Shown: positions 1 to 8,214, numbered from the stretch's first letter. The stretch is 34,965 nt of DNA from Thiodiazotropha sp037382065 (GCA_037382065.1 JARRQF010000002.1:1-34965), one strand, 5' to 3'. Numbers and translations are program-made. Notes: generated from the letters alone by a model not told the origin.

Positions 1-30
1 TATGTCTGATTGGTTTTCTATCCCCTCATC

Positions 31-57
31 CTGTCCTTCTCCCGGGAGGAGAAGGGA
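31..57. repeat. Short palindrome (hairpin) in intergenic DNA
   Basis: The arms CCTTCTCC (35-42) and GGAGAAGG (48-55) pair perfectly around a 5-nt loop. No T-tract follows on either strand, so an intrinsic terminator is not supported. The C/T-rich left side and G/A-rich right side resemble interspersed intergenic repeats common in proteobacteria. Nothing else was recognised in 1-192. Confidence 0.4.
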
Positions 58-192
58 CGCACGATGCTAGATTCTCTTATCTCTTGGCATATGCATACTT
101 ATTAAAGCTTTGCTAGGGTGAGAGGGCTTCAATAAGCACTGGGTGAATCTGTTCCAATACACTCTATATTTAGTCCGTGAGAATTTTCCTTG

Positions 193-666
193 TTATACGC
201 CCGCATTAATAGCCTCAATATCTTCATGGTCCACTGGTCGTGCAAGTACTTTTTTATAATTGACTAACTCTTCTATGGCCATCAATGGAATATTGATACC
301 ATAAACCATGCGATATTCAATATTAGAAAAATCAATCTCTAACCCAACCCACTTTTTGAGCGATGAATCAAATATTTCAACCCCCTTCGAGCTACCAACC
401 TCGATTTTTGTCTCTCTATATATGAACTGGACGTATTTGACATTCCAGCCTTCGGCTTCTTCAATGTAGTGTTTAGCAGGTTTTGATATGTATTCCTGCC
501 CCAGGCTAACTATAAGATCAAAGTAATCGTCAGGCACAAATATATCGATATCATTGATCATGCGTTTTGATCCGTACACAAATGCAGCAAAGCCACCACA
601 TATTAAATATGGAACCTTATTGCGAACAAATAAGTCGTTTATCCAGCTAACGGCGGTATTGCTCAT
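193..666 (-). CDS. Minimal nucleotidyltransferase-fold protein
   Basis: This 157-residue protein has the hallmark of the polymerase-beta-like nucleotidyltransferase fold. A GG turn (residues 24-25) and GS (32-33) precede DIDIF, with Asp39 and Asp41 as the likely metal ligands. A later acidic strand (KIEVG, about residues 86-90) could give the third carboxylate. The family includes antitoxin/toxin nucleotidyltransferases (MNT, AbiEii-like) and DUF6036-type proteins, but no HEPN or other partner gene is visible beside it. The ATG at 666 overlaps the stop of a TnpB-like relic in an ATGA arrangement, so any original promoter or partner may have been lost. The gene is AT-rich compared with the sugar transport operon, which suggests transfer. 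Substrate and biological role are unknown. It could also be an orphaned half of a toxin-antitoxin or abortive-infection pair. Confidence 0.7.
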   Translation of the reverse strand: MSNTAVSWINDLFVRNKVPYLICGGFAAFVYGSKRMINDIDIFVPDDYFDLIVSLGQEYISKPAKHYIEEAEGWNVKYVQFIYRETKIEVGSSKGVEIFDSSLKKWVGLEIDFSNIEYRMVYGINIPLMAIEELVNYKKVLARPVDHEDIEAINAGV

Positions 667-761
667 GTTTTAATTTTTAACCTAGAATCATAGTCGGCAT
701 TGTTATCATAACCACAATCCACACACGCAAACTGGGCTTGTGTTTGATGATTCTCCGCATT
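663..761 (-). pseudogene. Relic of the TnpB C-terminal zinc ribbon (IS200/IS605-type)
   Basis: Reading the minus strand from 761 gives 32 codons ending in TGA at 663. They include ENHQTQAQFACVDCGY and then NNAD. The pattern Q-x-x-F-x-C-x2-C-G-[YF]-x-x-x-A-D is the second half of the TnpB/OrfB_IS605 zinc ribbon, which normally ends the RuvC-like nuclease of these elements. The first CxxC knuckle and the whole RuvC body are missing, so this is a remnant. Its TGA lies in the ATGA that starts the nucleotidyltransferase gene. The residue pattern is seen directly; the family assignment is from memory of TnpB C-termini. Confidence 0.62.
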
Positions 762-874
762 GAGTAACTGTCTATTCTCTAGTAAAGCGTTTAAAGTAGG
801 TCTAAGCTGATGTAAAAGCTACAAATAATATGTGTTACTAAATCATTTCTATGGTCGAGTTATACAAATAATAC

Positions 875-882
875 AAGGAGGA
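875..882 (+). promoter_or_regulatory. Strong ribosome binding site of the sugar-binding protein
   Basis: AAGGAGGA lies 7 nt before the ATG at 890 and fixes that start. It is the strongest Shine-Dalgarno sequence in the operon, fitting the high expression expected for a periplasmic binding protein. No convincing sigma-70 promoter was found in 762-874. Confidence 0.7.
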
Positions 883-889
883 TTTACTG

Positions 890-2152
890 ATGACCAGATC
901 AATCCTTGCGGCACTGGTCGCTTCGGCTATTGGTGTAGCCCATGCTGAACAGATAACTGTATTCGGTCCCTGGCTTGGTGAAGATCAGGAGCATGTCGAG
1001 GCAGTGTTATCACAATTTGCATCGGCTTCCGGGCACGATGTGCGTTATGTCGGTTCGGATTCATTTGAACAGCAAATTATGGTTGACGCAGAGGCTGGAT
1101 CGGCGCCCAATGTTGCTGTGTTTCCGCAACCTGGACTTGCTGCTGGCATGGCTGCAAGGGGATTTCTGACACCGCTTGCCGCTGGCACTGCAGACTGGAT
1201 TCGGAAGAATTATGCCGCAGGTGACTCTTGGGTCAATCTCGGTACCTTTGCTGATAAAAACGGGAAGGAGCAGCTATTCGGTTTTTTCTTTAAGGTCGAC
1301 GTCAAGTCGCTGGTTTGGTACTCGCCAGAAAACTTCGAGGATGCTGGTTATGAAGTTCCAAAAACGATGGAGGCATTGAAAAAACTGAGTAAACAGATCG
1401 TCGCTGATGGCAGAACGCCGTGGTGCATAGGTCTGGGATCGGGCAGTGCCACCGGCTGGCCAGCAACCGATTGGATAGAGGATATATTGCTGCGCATGCA
1501 ACCGCCTGAGGTCTATGATGGCTGGGTCGATAACTCGGTTAAGTTCAACGATCCACGCGTTGTTAGCGCAATTGAGGAGTTCGGTGCCTTTGCTCGCAAC
1601 AAGACCTTTGTCGCAGGCGGTGCCAGTGCCGTCGCCTCGACGGACTTTCGTGATAGTCCAAAAGGCTTATTCAGCTCACCACCACAATGCTACATGCACC
1701 ACCAAGCTAGTTTCATTCCATCGTTCTTCCCTGAAGGTACGGTGGTTGGTGAGGATGCGGATTTCTTTTACTTCCCCGCTTATGCTGGGAAGGGCCTTGG
1801 CAAGCCGGTACTAGGTGCTGGTACCATGTGGGCGATCACCAAAGAGAGTAAGGGGGCACATGAGCTGATGAATTTTCTAAAGGATCCTAAAGCGCATGAA
1901 ATCTGGATGGCCCGAAAGGGGTTTTTGACCCCGCATAAAGGTATCGACCCCAATAAATTTAGTGACCCCACACTGCGCAAGATGAATGACATTCTGCTTA
2001 GTGCGACCACTTTCCGCTTTGATGGTTCGGACCTGATGCCAGGGGGCGTTGGTGCGGGTGCTTTCTGGACCGGCATGGTCGATTACACTGGAGGCAAGCC
2101 AGCTAAACAAGTCGCAAACGAAATACAAAAAGCCTGGGACAGGTTGAAGTAA
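890..2152 (+). CDS. Sugar ABC transporter periplasmic binding protein (AglE-like)
   Basis: This 420-residue protein starts with a classic Sec signal peptide. A hydrophobic stretch precedes AHA|E, giving predicted cleavage after about residue 19. The mature protein has the layout of the family-1 extracellular solute-binding proteins (MalE/UgpB type), and the overall pattern recalls AglE, the alpha-glucoside-binding protein of rhizobia. It would bind an oligosaccharide or glycoside in the periplasm and deliver it to the permease pair encoded next. It is the first gene of a four-gene plus-strand operon with permeases at 2240 and 3481 and the ATPase at 4729. An 87-bp gap follows it, which is common after binding-protein genes and may allow higher expression. 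The ligand cannot be read from the sequence. Alpha-glucosides, maltodextrin, trehalose or a glucosylglycerol-type solute are all possible, and the nearby LamB-like porin favours an alpha-glucoside. Confidence 0.85.
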   Translation: MTRSILAALVASAIGVAHAEQITVFGPWLGEDQEHVEAVLSQFASASGHDVRYVGSDSFEQQIMVDAEAGSAPNVAVFPQPGLAAGMAARGFLTPLAAGTADWIRKNYAAGDSWVNLGTFADKNGKEQLFGFFFKVDVKSLVWYSPENFEDAGYEVPKTMEALKKLSKQIVADGRTPWCIGLGSGSATGWPATDWIEDILLRMQPPEVYDGWVDNSVKFNDPRVVSAIEEFGAFARNKTFVAGGASAVASTDFRDSPKGLFSSPPQCYMHHQASFIPSFFPEGTVVGEDADFFYFPAYAGKGLGKPVLGAGTMWAITKESKGAHELMNFLKDPKAHEIWMARKGFLTPHKGIDPNKFSDPTLRKMNDILLSATTFRFDGSDLMPGGVGAGAFWTGMVDYTGGKPAKQVANEIQKAWDRLK

Positions 2153-2239
2153 GTATGTTAATCATGTGCACTTGGCTGGTATACAGGCGAGTGCTGCGAA
2201 ATTCTGATCGAACTAAGCCAGCGGAAGGGGTCATAGCGT

Positions 2240-3472
2240 ATGCATCCTGCCTTACAAGGTCTAATCACGATAGTACTCGGCGTTGGTGGTTGTCTGGGCT
2301 ATTTCTATCTCGCCAATTTAGCGCTGGATAAGTACATATTTCCACCACGACTCGACGATGCTGGGCGTAACATCAATCGTGCGAATCTTACCAGACCGTG
2401 GCTGTTTCTACTTCCAGCGTTGATTGCGCTTGGCGTCTACCTCGCCTATCCGGTAATCGAGACGCTACGTTTGTCGTTGACTGATCGCCAGCTCGATGGT
2501 GCCTTCGTCGGTTTCGCCAATTATCAGCAAATGTTCGGTGAGCCTAAGTTTTGGGAGGCGATGCGCAATAACATGCTGTGGCTTATTGTGGTCCCGGCCG
2601 CATCGACCGCCTTTGGATTGCTGGCGGCTCAGCTGACCGATCGCATAGGTTGGGGCAATATTGCCAAATCGCTGATTTTCATGCCAATGGCTATTTCCTT
2701 CGTCGGCGCATCGGTCATATTCAAATTGATTTATGATGCCAGGCCTATGGGGCAGGCTCAGATCGGTGTGCTGAATGTGGTTTGGTTGCAGTTTGACGGT
2801 GGTATTGGATCACTCTTGTTTCTGCGTCTGCTACCGGTGATCATACTATTCGCTTTCGCTGGAATCGTCGCTTACGCCGTGTGGATCGTATTACGACCGA
2901 TCTTTAGTGGAAGTTCTGCAGCTGGCATCCTGGTTAAATTGGTGCAGGTGCTTCTATCCGGCCTCGGACTTTATCTTATTGGACTTGCACTATTCAATAT
3001 AGTGAGCGTATTCGGTGCTGATTACACCTATGGTGTACCACAAAACTGGCTAACGCTCCCATTCTGGAATAGCTTTTTTCTTATGGTGGTGCTGATTTGG
3101 ATTCAGACTGGTTTTGCGATGGTCATCCTATCGGCGGCGCTGCGCGGTATTCCCGAGGAGACGATTGAAGCTGCAATCGTTGACGGCGCGAACCCCTTCC
3201 AGCTGTTCTTTCGCATTAAGGTGCCACAGATCATGGGCACGATCGTGGTCGTATGGACAACGATCACACTAACCGTTCTTAAGGTGTTTGATATTGTTTA
3301 CGCGATGTCTAACGGACAGTGGCAAACGCAGGTGCTGGCTAATTACATGTTCGATAAACTGTTCCGTGCCAATGACTGGGGCGTCGGATCGGCCAGTGCA
3401 ATAATACTTATGCTGATGGTAATGCCGATCCTGGTGTGGAATGTCGCAAACGCCCGCAAGGAAATGCGCTAG
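2240..3472 (+). CDS. Sugar ABC transporter permease, MalF/AglF type
   Basis: This 410-residue inner-membrane permease has an N-terminal helix (about 8-30), a short cytoplasmic link, and then a multi-helix MetI-like core. The EAA loop is visible as EAAIVDGANPFQLFFRIKVP (about residues 313-332), the cytoplasmic helix that docks into the ATPase. The helices around 195-260 are an insertion compared with minimal permeases and fit the AglF/MalF group. It would form a heterodimeric channel with the next permease. Its stop codon sits within the ribosome binding site of that gene, so the two are translationally coupled. The start at 2240 has a GGAAGGGG stretch upstream at a rather long spacing. Confidence 0.85.
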   Translation: MHPALQGLITIVLGVGGCLGYFYLANLALDKYIFPPRLDDAGRNINRANLTRPWLFLLPALIALGVYLAYPVIETLRLSLTDRQLDGAFVGFANYQQMFGEPKFWEAMRNNMLWLIVVPAASTAFGLLAAQLTDRIGWGNIAKSLIFMPMAISFVGASVIFKLIYDARPMGQAQIGVLNVVWLQFDGGIGSLLFLRLLPVIILFAFAGIVAYAVWIVLRPIFSGSSAAGILVKLVQVLLSGLGLYLIGLALFNIVSVFGADYTYGVPQNWLTLPFWNSFFLMVVLIWIQTGFAMVILSAALRGIPEETIEAAIVDGANPFQLFFRIKVPQIMGTIVVVWTTITLTVLKVFDIVYAMSNGQWQTQVLANYMFDKLFRANDWGVGSASAIILMLMVMPILVWNVANARKEMR

Positions 3473-3480
3473 GAGGTGTC

Positions 3481-4632
3481 ATGCAAAACATTGCCGGAAA
3501 TAGATCATCACTGGTTTGGGCGGTACATCTATCGGTGCTGCTACTGGTACTGTTGTGGGTGTTTCCCACCGTCGGCTTGTTTGTGTCATCATTTCGTAAT
3601 GCCGATCAAATCGCCACCAGTGGCTGGTGGGCTTCTTTAGGGAAGGTCGAGCAGAATATCGTTGTGCGCACGCTTGATCCTGACGATTTTCGCGTCGAGC
3701 GCAACGGGCGCTATTTTGTGGATGGCAAGCTGTTTGATCAAGGAGCCGAAGCTGAGGTTGGTGCTTGGGGTACGTCATCACTTGAGATCGATAAGTATCA
3801 GCCGGGCGAGGAGGCTGATCTTGGTAAAGGCAGGACAATCACCGTTGATGCCGCCGGTAACTATACTTGGTCGGGACCGGAGGCAAGTATGACTGGTCGC
3901 GGCAAGCGCCTGTTTGTTACCGCCGCCATACCGCCAGACTTTACCCTAGCTAATTACGACAATATGCTATTCAACGAAGATAACGTCGAAGGTATGGCCA
4001 ACGCTTTTTTCAATACCTTGACCGTTACCATTCCGGCGACGATTATACCTATTGTTATCGCTGCGTTCGCAGCCTATGCGCTTGCATGGATGGAGTTTCC
4101 AGGGCGTGCGCTGTTGGTCGCAGCAGTCGTTGGTTTGCTGGTGGTGCCGCTGCAATTGGCGTTGATTCCGCTGCTAAAACTGCATCTCGATATCGGTATC
4201 GGCAAGGGTTACCTTGGTGTCTGGCTAGCGCATACCGGTTTTGGGCTGCCATTGGCAATTTACCTGCTACGAAATTACATGGTTGGCCTACCACGTGACA
4301 TCATCGAGAACGCACGTGTTGATGGTGCGACCGAGTTTCAGATATTTAGCCGAATCATCTTGCCACTCTCGTTTCCTGCACTCGCATCGTTCTCAATCTT
4401 TCAATTTTTGTGGACCTGGAATGATCTGCTGGTTGCTAAGGTTTTTCTAATCGATGCCAGTGGTGAGACAACGGTGATGACCAACCAGATCGTCGAACTG
4501 CTTGGCACACGTGGCGGTAATTGGGAGATATTAGCTACCGCTGCGTTCGTGTCGATAGCAGTACCTCTGGTGGTATTCTTTTTGATGCAGCGCTATTTAG
4601 TGCGTGGGCTGATGGCGGGGTCAGTCAAATAG
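3481..4632 (+). CDS. Sugar ABC transporter permease, MalG/AglG type with a periplasmic insert
   Basis: The start is placed at ATG 3481, preceded by AGGAGG at 3471-3476, giving 383 residues. An in-frame GTG at 3436 would overlap the previous gene and has no better ribosome site. A first membrane helix (about residues 10-35) is followed by a long hydrophilic segment of roughly 120 residues, rich in charged residues and glycine, that should lie in the periplasm. The remaining helices form a MetI-type core. The EAA loop reads ENARVDGATEFQIFSRIILP (about 275-294). AglG-type permeases carry a similar periplasmic insert, which supports an alpha-glucoside-type system rather than plain MalG. It pairs with the upstream permease and the ATPase at 4729. 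Confidence 0.85.
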   Translation: MQNIAGNRSSLVWAVHLSVLLLVLLWVFPTVGLFVSSFRNADQIATSGWWASLGKVEQNIVVRTLDPDDFRVERNGRYFVDGKLFDQGAEAEVGAWGTSSLEIDKYQPGEEADLGKGRTITVDAAGNYTWSGPEASMTGRGKRLFVTAAIPPDFTLANYDNMLFNEDNVEGMANAFFNTLTVTIPATIIPIVIAAFAAYALAWMEFPGRALLVAAVVGLLVVPLQLALIPLLKLHLDIGIGKGYLGVWLAHTGFGLPLAIYLLRNYMVGLPRDIIENARVDGATEFQIFSRIILPLSFPALASFSIFQFLWTWNDLLVAKVFLIDASGETTVMTNQIVELLGTRGGNWEILATAAFVSIAVPLVVFFLMQRYLVRGLMAGSVK

Positions 4633-4728
4633 TGTTGAGGTCATGAGGGGTGTCAATCAACAGGACGCTGTAAACGCACCCTTCACGCTGCCCAACTGAT
4701 CTTTTGAGGATTATAAGGGGATAGAAGA

Positions 4729-5826
4729 ATGGCAGATCTGAAGTTGGTGGGTGTCGATAAGACATACCCCGGTGGCATCAATGTACTCAAAGACATCAAC
4801 CTAGAGATCAAAGCTGGTGAATTGATCGTCTTCGTGGGACCATCTGGCTGTGGCAAGTCGACGCTGTTACGGATGATCGCTGGACTGGAACGCATTACTA
4901 GCGGAACTCTAGAGATTAACGGTCAATTGATGAACGATGTACCGCCAGCGCAACGTGGCATTGCAATGGTATTTCAGTCGTATGCGCTCTACCCGCATAT
5001 GACTGTTCGTGAAAACATGTCTTTCGCGCTTAAGATCGCGAAACAGTCGCAGAAGAAGATTGACGAAGCAGTCAATAATGCCGCACGTATCCTGCAACTC
5101 GAATCTTATCTGGATCGCCTGCCTAAGGCATTATCTGGTGGTCAGCGTCAGCGTGTTGCGATTGGCCGCTCGATCGTGCGTGATCCGTTGGTCTATCTAT
5201 TCGATGAGCCGCTATCCAATCTCGATGCCGCACTGCGCGTTGCCACACGTATCGAGATCGCGCGACTTAAAGAAGACATGCCTGAACGAACCATGATCTA
5301 TGTAACGCACGATCAGGTCGAAGCGATGACACTGGCGAGTCGGATCGTCGTACTGGCTAATAAGGGTATTGCCCAGGTTGGCGCTCCACTGGAACTCTAC
5401 GAAAAACCGCGCAATGAATTCGTTGCTCAATTCATTGGCTCACCGGCAATGAACCTGTTACCTGGCGAGATAACTGCGACTGGTGATAAGACAACCGTCA
5501 CGCTTAACTCTGGTGGTGTAGTTAAGATACCATCAGTACCAACGCGCGACGATGATCTTGGTCGCGAGGTTAACATCGGCGTACGTCCGGAAGATTTCAT
5601 GGAAACAGAAGGGGAGTACATCTATTCCGGAAAAGTAGAAATCACCGAGGCGCTTGGTGAGGTTACGCTGCTCTATTTCAAGTCGGAGACTCATGACGGC
5701 ATTGGTGTTATCGCCAAGCTGCCCGGTATACACTCTGGTCTGCGCAATCGTGAGGTGCGCGTCACCGCTGCTGCTGACAGGGTCCATCTGTTCGCCGACG
5801 GTCAATCACTGCTATACCGGGAATAG
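4729..5826 (+). CDS. Sugar ABC transporter ATPase (MalK/UgpC/AglK type)
   Basis: This 365-residue ATPase has every canonical motif. Walker A is GPSGCGKST (37-45), the Q-loop is MVFQSYALYPHM, the signature is LSGGQRQR, Walker B is VYLFDEP followed by the D-loop SNLD, and the switch is YVTHDQ. The C-terminal 120 or so residues match the TOBE/MOP regulatory domain of the MalK/UgpC subfamily, which powers carbohydrate uptake and can receive regulatory signals. It would homodimerise under the two permeases. A 96-bp gap with an AAGGGG ribosome site separates it from the upstream permease. No dedicated regulator or glycosidase gene is visible in the window, so the catabolic step must be encoded elsewhere. 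Confidence 0.92.
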   Translation: MADLKLVGVDKTYPGGINVLKDINLEIKAGELIVFVGPSGCGKSTLLRMIAGLERITSGTLEINGQLMNDVPPAQRGIAMVFQSYALYPHMTVRENMSFALKIAKQSQKKIDEAVNNAARILQLESYLDRLPKALSGGQRQRVAIGRSIVRDPLVYLFDEPLSNLDAALRVATRIEIARLKEDMPERTMIYVTHDQVEAMTLASRIVVLANKGIAQVGAPLELYEKPRNEFVAQFIGSPAMNLLPGEITATGDKTTVTLNSGGVVKIPSVPTRDDDLGREVNIGVRPEDFMETEGEYIYSGKVEITEALGEVTLLYFKSETHDGIGVIAKLPGIHSGLRNREVRVTAAADRVHLFADGQSLLYRE

Positions 5827-5847
5827 TTGGCGTATTTCAAAATAGCA

Positions 5848-5875
5848 GCTTAGAAGCCAGCGAGAGGCTCTTAGC
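5848..5875. terminator. Possible bidirectional terminator between the converging ATPase and porin genes
   Basis: GCTTAGAAGCC and GGCTCTTAGC form an imperfect stem (one bulge, one mismatch) around AGCGAGA, in the 48-bp gap between two convergent genes. A short A-run follows on the plus strand (the T side for minus-strand transcripts is weak). The position is what would be expected, but the pairing is modest. Confidence 0.33.
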
Positions 5876-7332
5876 TAAAACCATATTTCCATTTGTACGC
5901 CATATAACCAATGGTCTGTTTCGTCCCACCCGGTTCCGCTGAAGGTGCCAGGCTTATCCAATGCTTCACCATAGTTGAAATTATTAAGGTTGTCGTCCCA
6001 TGTCAGGTACGAAACGTAAGCGCGCAAAGAAGGTCGCTGGAAGAATCCACCTCTGGTATCCAGGGTGAACTGGGGCGATAAGGTGAACTTATAAAAATCA
6101 CCGTGCGCTGAAGTCTTAATGCCTGGTGCGACTGCTCCTGCTGCCTGACCAGTGTCGAAATCCTGGTACTGATAGGTCATTTCATAGGCTATCTGGAAGT
6201 TCTGGGTGATAGCCTGTTCCAGGCGCAGATTCAGAGATAACCAACTATAGTCATCACCGTTTCTATAGTAGTCCTTGCTTTGCTGTGCCATCAGTGCCGG
6301 CGCTATACGCCAGGTGTCGGAGAGTGGATGCACGCCGTAAGTGTAAAGGCGCACGGATTGGGCATCGTCTATCAGATCGCCTTCGCCGCCCAGGACTTTG
6401 GGTTGAGCACCTAAACCTGTGCCGAAGAGAATGCCAGCTTTAGAAGAGCCTTCACCGAATCCGTAAAAATTAGACATTGATCCACCAAATAACATATGTA
6501 TGCCATCTTTTGCGGCGCCAGCGGTGCGCTCGTTATTATCGGCCGCCCACATTCCAGACAGCATGAATTGCCAAGGACCAAAGGAGTTATTGGTGGTCAG
6601 TATATAGCTCTGTATTTCGTCATTCGTGGGTTCGATGGTACCGTAATTTCGTGTATAGAGCGTCAAGTGACTGGTCCACTCTTTGGTAGGCTTGATATCG
6701 TATATACCGGCACCGGTACCGGCCAGAAAAACAATGTCCGAATCGTAGAAGTGAATATCGAAATTATTTCGGTCAAAGCGTTTGCCTGCCCACAAAACCG
6801 AGTCTTTGAACATAGTGGAATTAGCAAAGCTGGGTAGATTGCCGAGTTCGGTAAAAATCTGTCGGACGTTCAGGTTGCTGTCATCAGCAGTCCAGTCGTT
6901 ATTGGTATTGACACCGTCGGCAATCATGACACGGTATTTAGAATAGGCTCCGTTTTTATGATTGAGTTTGCTGTCGAATATTAGTTCGAGGTATTTGTCT
7001 GGCTCCACGCCCAATCGTCCGATTGGTCCACCAAGCCGGCCTGCCGGCGTCATGTATGGGTCTACTCCGTTTATATTGTGTCTCGTATCGTCGGTTAGAA
7101 AACCCGAGCGGGCATAACCGTGGAAAGAAAACTTCGGGTCAGTACTCTTTACAGCTATTTCCTTGGTTGTGACGTCAGTCTGTTCGGAGCGTTCGGTACG
7201 TTGTTCAAATTGCTCTACGCGCCGTTCCAACTGCTCAAGTTTTTCTAATAACATATCGGTATCGGCAGCCTGAGCGAGCGGATAGGTCAATACAGCTAGT
7301 GCGATGCCCGCACTGGTTGGAACTTTTTTCAT
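5875..7332 (-). CDS. LamB-family outer-membrane carbohydrate porin
   Basis: The start is set at ATG 7332, giving 485 residues. The N-terminus is then MKKVPTSAGIALAVLTYPLA followed by QAA, a proper Sec signal peptide. Starting at 7374 would add 14 polar residues. After the signal comes a short heptad-like coiled coil (LEKLEQLERRVEQFEQR), as in many LamB relatives, and then the barrel. LamB hallmarks are visible: FSFHGYARSGFL, GRLGVEPDKYLELIF, VLWAGKRF-RNNFDIHFYDSD, a GAGIYD turn, and a terminal aromatic residue (EIWF end) for BAM recognition. The family forms trimeric maltodextrin or sugar-specific channels. It lies convergent with the AglEFGK-like operon, so it probably supplies the same substrate across the outer membrane. 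Confidence 0.85.
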   Translation of the reverse strand: MKKVPTSAGIALAVLTYPLAQAADTDMLLEKLEQLERRVEQFEQRTERSEQTDVTTKEIAVKSTDPKFSFHGYARSGFLTDDTRHNINGVDPYMTPAGRLGGPIGRLGVEPDKYLELIFDSKLNHKNGAYSKYRVMIADGVNTNNDWTADDSNLNVRQIFTELGNLPSFANSTMFKDSVLWAGKRFDRNNFDIHFYDSDIVFLAGTGAGIYDIKPTKEWTSHLTLYTRNYGTIEPTNDEIQSYILTTNNSFGPWQFMLSGMWAADNNERTAGAAKDGIHMLFGGSMSNFYGFGEGSSKAGILFGTGLGAQPKVLGGEGDLIDDAQSVRLYTYGVHPLSDTWRIAPALMAQQSKDYYRNGDDYSWLSLNLRLEQAITQNFQIAYEMTYQYQDFDTGQAAGAVAPGIKTSAHGDFYKFTLSPQFTLDTRGGFFQRPSLRAYVSYLTWDDNLNNFNYGEALDKPGTFSGTGWDETDHWLYGVQMEIWF

Positions 7333-7471
7333 GTTGTAGTTTTCCTGATCTTCTAGCGTTGCCTGCTGTAACAAATATAGACTCTATTATTTCCCTTAGC
7401 TTAGAAAACAGTGTCAAAGAAACCGTTACCGACTGCGGTCATGGATTCAGTGTTTAGTTACCTGACTATGA

Positions 7472-7505
7472 GAAAAGCCCCATCGTTTAGGGCGGGGAGG
7501 GGATG
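7472..7505 (+). repeat. IS200/IS605-like right-end hairpin, copy A
   Basis: The plus strand reads GAAAAGCCCC then ATCGTTTAG then GGCGGGGAGGGG. This is a G/C stem of about 4-5 pairs capped by a GTTTAG loop. The layout GAA(A)xCCCC-x-TTTAG-xGGGG-AGG is typical of the right end (and overlapping omega-RNA 3' end) of TnpB-carrying IS200/IS605 elements. No intact transposase gene is adjacent. Two similar hairpins occur in the window, near 17797 and 30841. The identification is by pattern only. Confidence 0.5.
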
Positions 7506-7616
7506 AATAGCACGGATACCGCAGGTGCCATGTTATTTGATGATGCCAATAGGTACACCATACTACCGGATGAAGAGGTCAGGGAAATTTGAAGTCGCGA
7601 TAAAATTCGTGATTGC

Positions 7617-7695
7617 GTAGGATGCGGTGAGCGGTGCGAACCGCATCAATAGTGGGGCGGCTCATGAACATCAATGATGCGGTTCGTACCTCCTA
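7617..7695. repeat. REP-like palindromic repeat touching the macro-domain gene
   Basis: GTAGGATGCGGTGAGCGGTG (7617-7636) runs into CGAACCGCATCA, and GATGCGGT pairs with ACCGCATC as a hairpin. About 25 nt later TGATGCGGTTCGTACC (7675-7690) is the near-perfect inverse of GGTGCGAACCGCATCA. Palindromes built on GGATGCGGTGAGCG are widespread intergenic REP/MITE-like elements in gammaproteobacteria. The right end runs into the last codon of the macro-domain gene (stop at 7693-7695). Confidence 0.6.
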
Positions 7696-8214
7696 GTGCT
7701 TCTGCATAAGGTTTTGTACATTTATGAATATTTTTAGGATTTTTGGATCGTAGCAGATAAACCTGACTTCATGAATGTCATTTGCATTGTTCTCGAGCCA
7801 ATCATTTACGGTTGTTAATGCAATGTTACACGCTAGCTGTATAGGAAACTTATATGCACCGCAGCTTATGTTTGGGAAGGCAATAGAATGGAGAGATTCT
7901 TTATTGCATAGTGCTAAAGATCTACTGTATACAGAAGATAAGAGAGCCTCTTCGTTTTTGACGCCGCCTGACCAGACCGGGCCAACTGCATGAATAATTC
8001 TCTTTACGGGCAAATTGTAAGCATCTGTAATGCAACATTCTCCAGGAGCACACCGGCCTAACTGCCTGCACTCTTCCAGTAGTAAAGGGCCAGATGCTTT
8101 ATGAATTGCACCATCAACGCCACCACCGCCTGATAAAGCGGCATTTGCAGCATTCACTATGCAATCGACATTCTCTTTGGTGATATCACCTAGCTTTATT
8201 GATATTTGTGTCAT
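7693..8214 (-). CDS. Macro-domain ADP-ribose hydrolase (YmdB/MacroD type)
   Basis: This 173-residue single-domain protein has the diagnostic macro motifs. NAANAALSGGGGVDGAIH (about residues 21-38) forms the ADP-ribose pocket and catalytic loop, IIHAVGPVW is the next conserved strand, and SCGAYKFP is the phosphate-binding loop equivalent to the G-[VA]-Y-x-[YF]-P of MacroD enzymes. Members remove O-acetyl from O-acetyl-ADP-ribose or mono-ADP-ribose from proteins and nucleic acids. No ADP-ribosyltransferase gene is seen beside it, so a toxin-antitoxin role like DarG is not supported here. The gene is AT-rich and isolated. A hairpin and a REP-like element lie just downstream, which suggests acquisition. 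No clear Shine-Dalgarno sequence precedes the ATG. Confidence 0.88.
   Translation of the reverse strand: MTQISIKLGDITKENVDCIVNAANAALSGGGGVDGAIHKASGPLLLEECRQLGRCAPGECCITDAYNLPVKRIIHAVGPVWSGGVKNEEALLSSVYSRSLALCNKESLHSIAFPNISCGAYKFPIQLACNIALTTVNDWLENNANDIHEVRFICYDPKILKIFINVQNLMQKH

Noticed and set aside
28..60. Intrinsic terminator at the left edge
   Set aside because: The stem is good, but no T-run follows on either strand.
3436..3480. GTG start for the second sugar permease
   Set aside because: It overlaps the previous gene and adds 15 polar residues. ATG 3481 has AGGAGG at a good distance and begins cleanly before the first membrane helix.
7328..7345. ATGTTGTA match to the left half of Ter at the porin start
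   Set aside because: The right half (ACTAAA) does not match, and the sequence is explained by the porin start region.
7693..8214. DarTG-like toxin-antitoxin system based on the macro domain
   Set aside because: No ADP-ribosyltransferase gene lies beside it, and the protein lacks the extra C-terminal domain of DarG.
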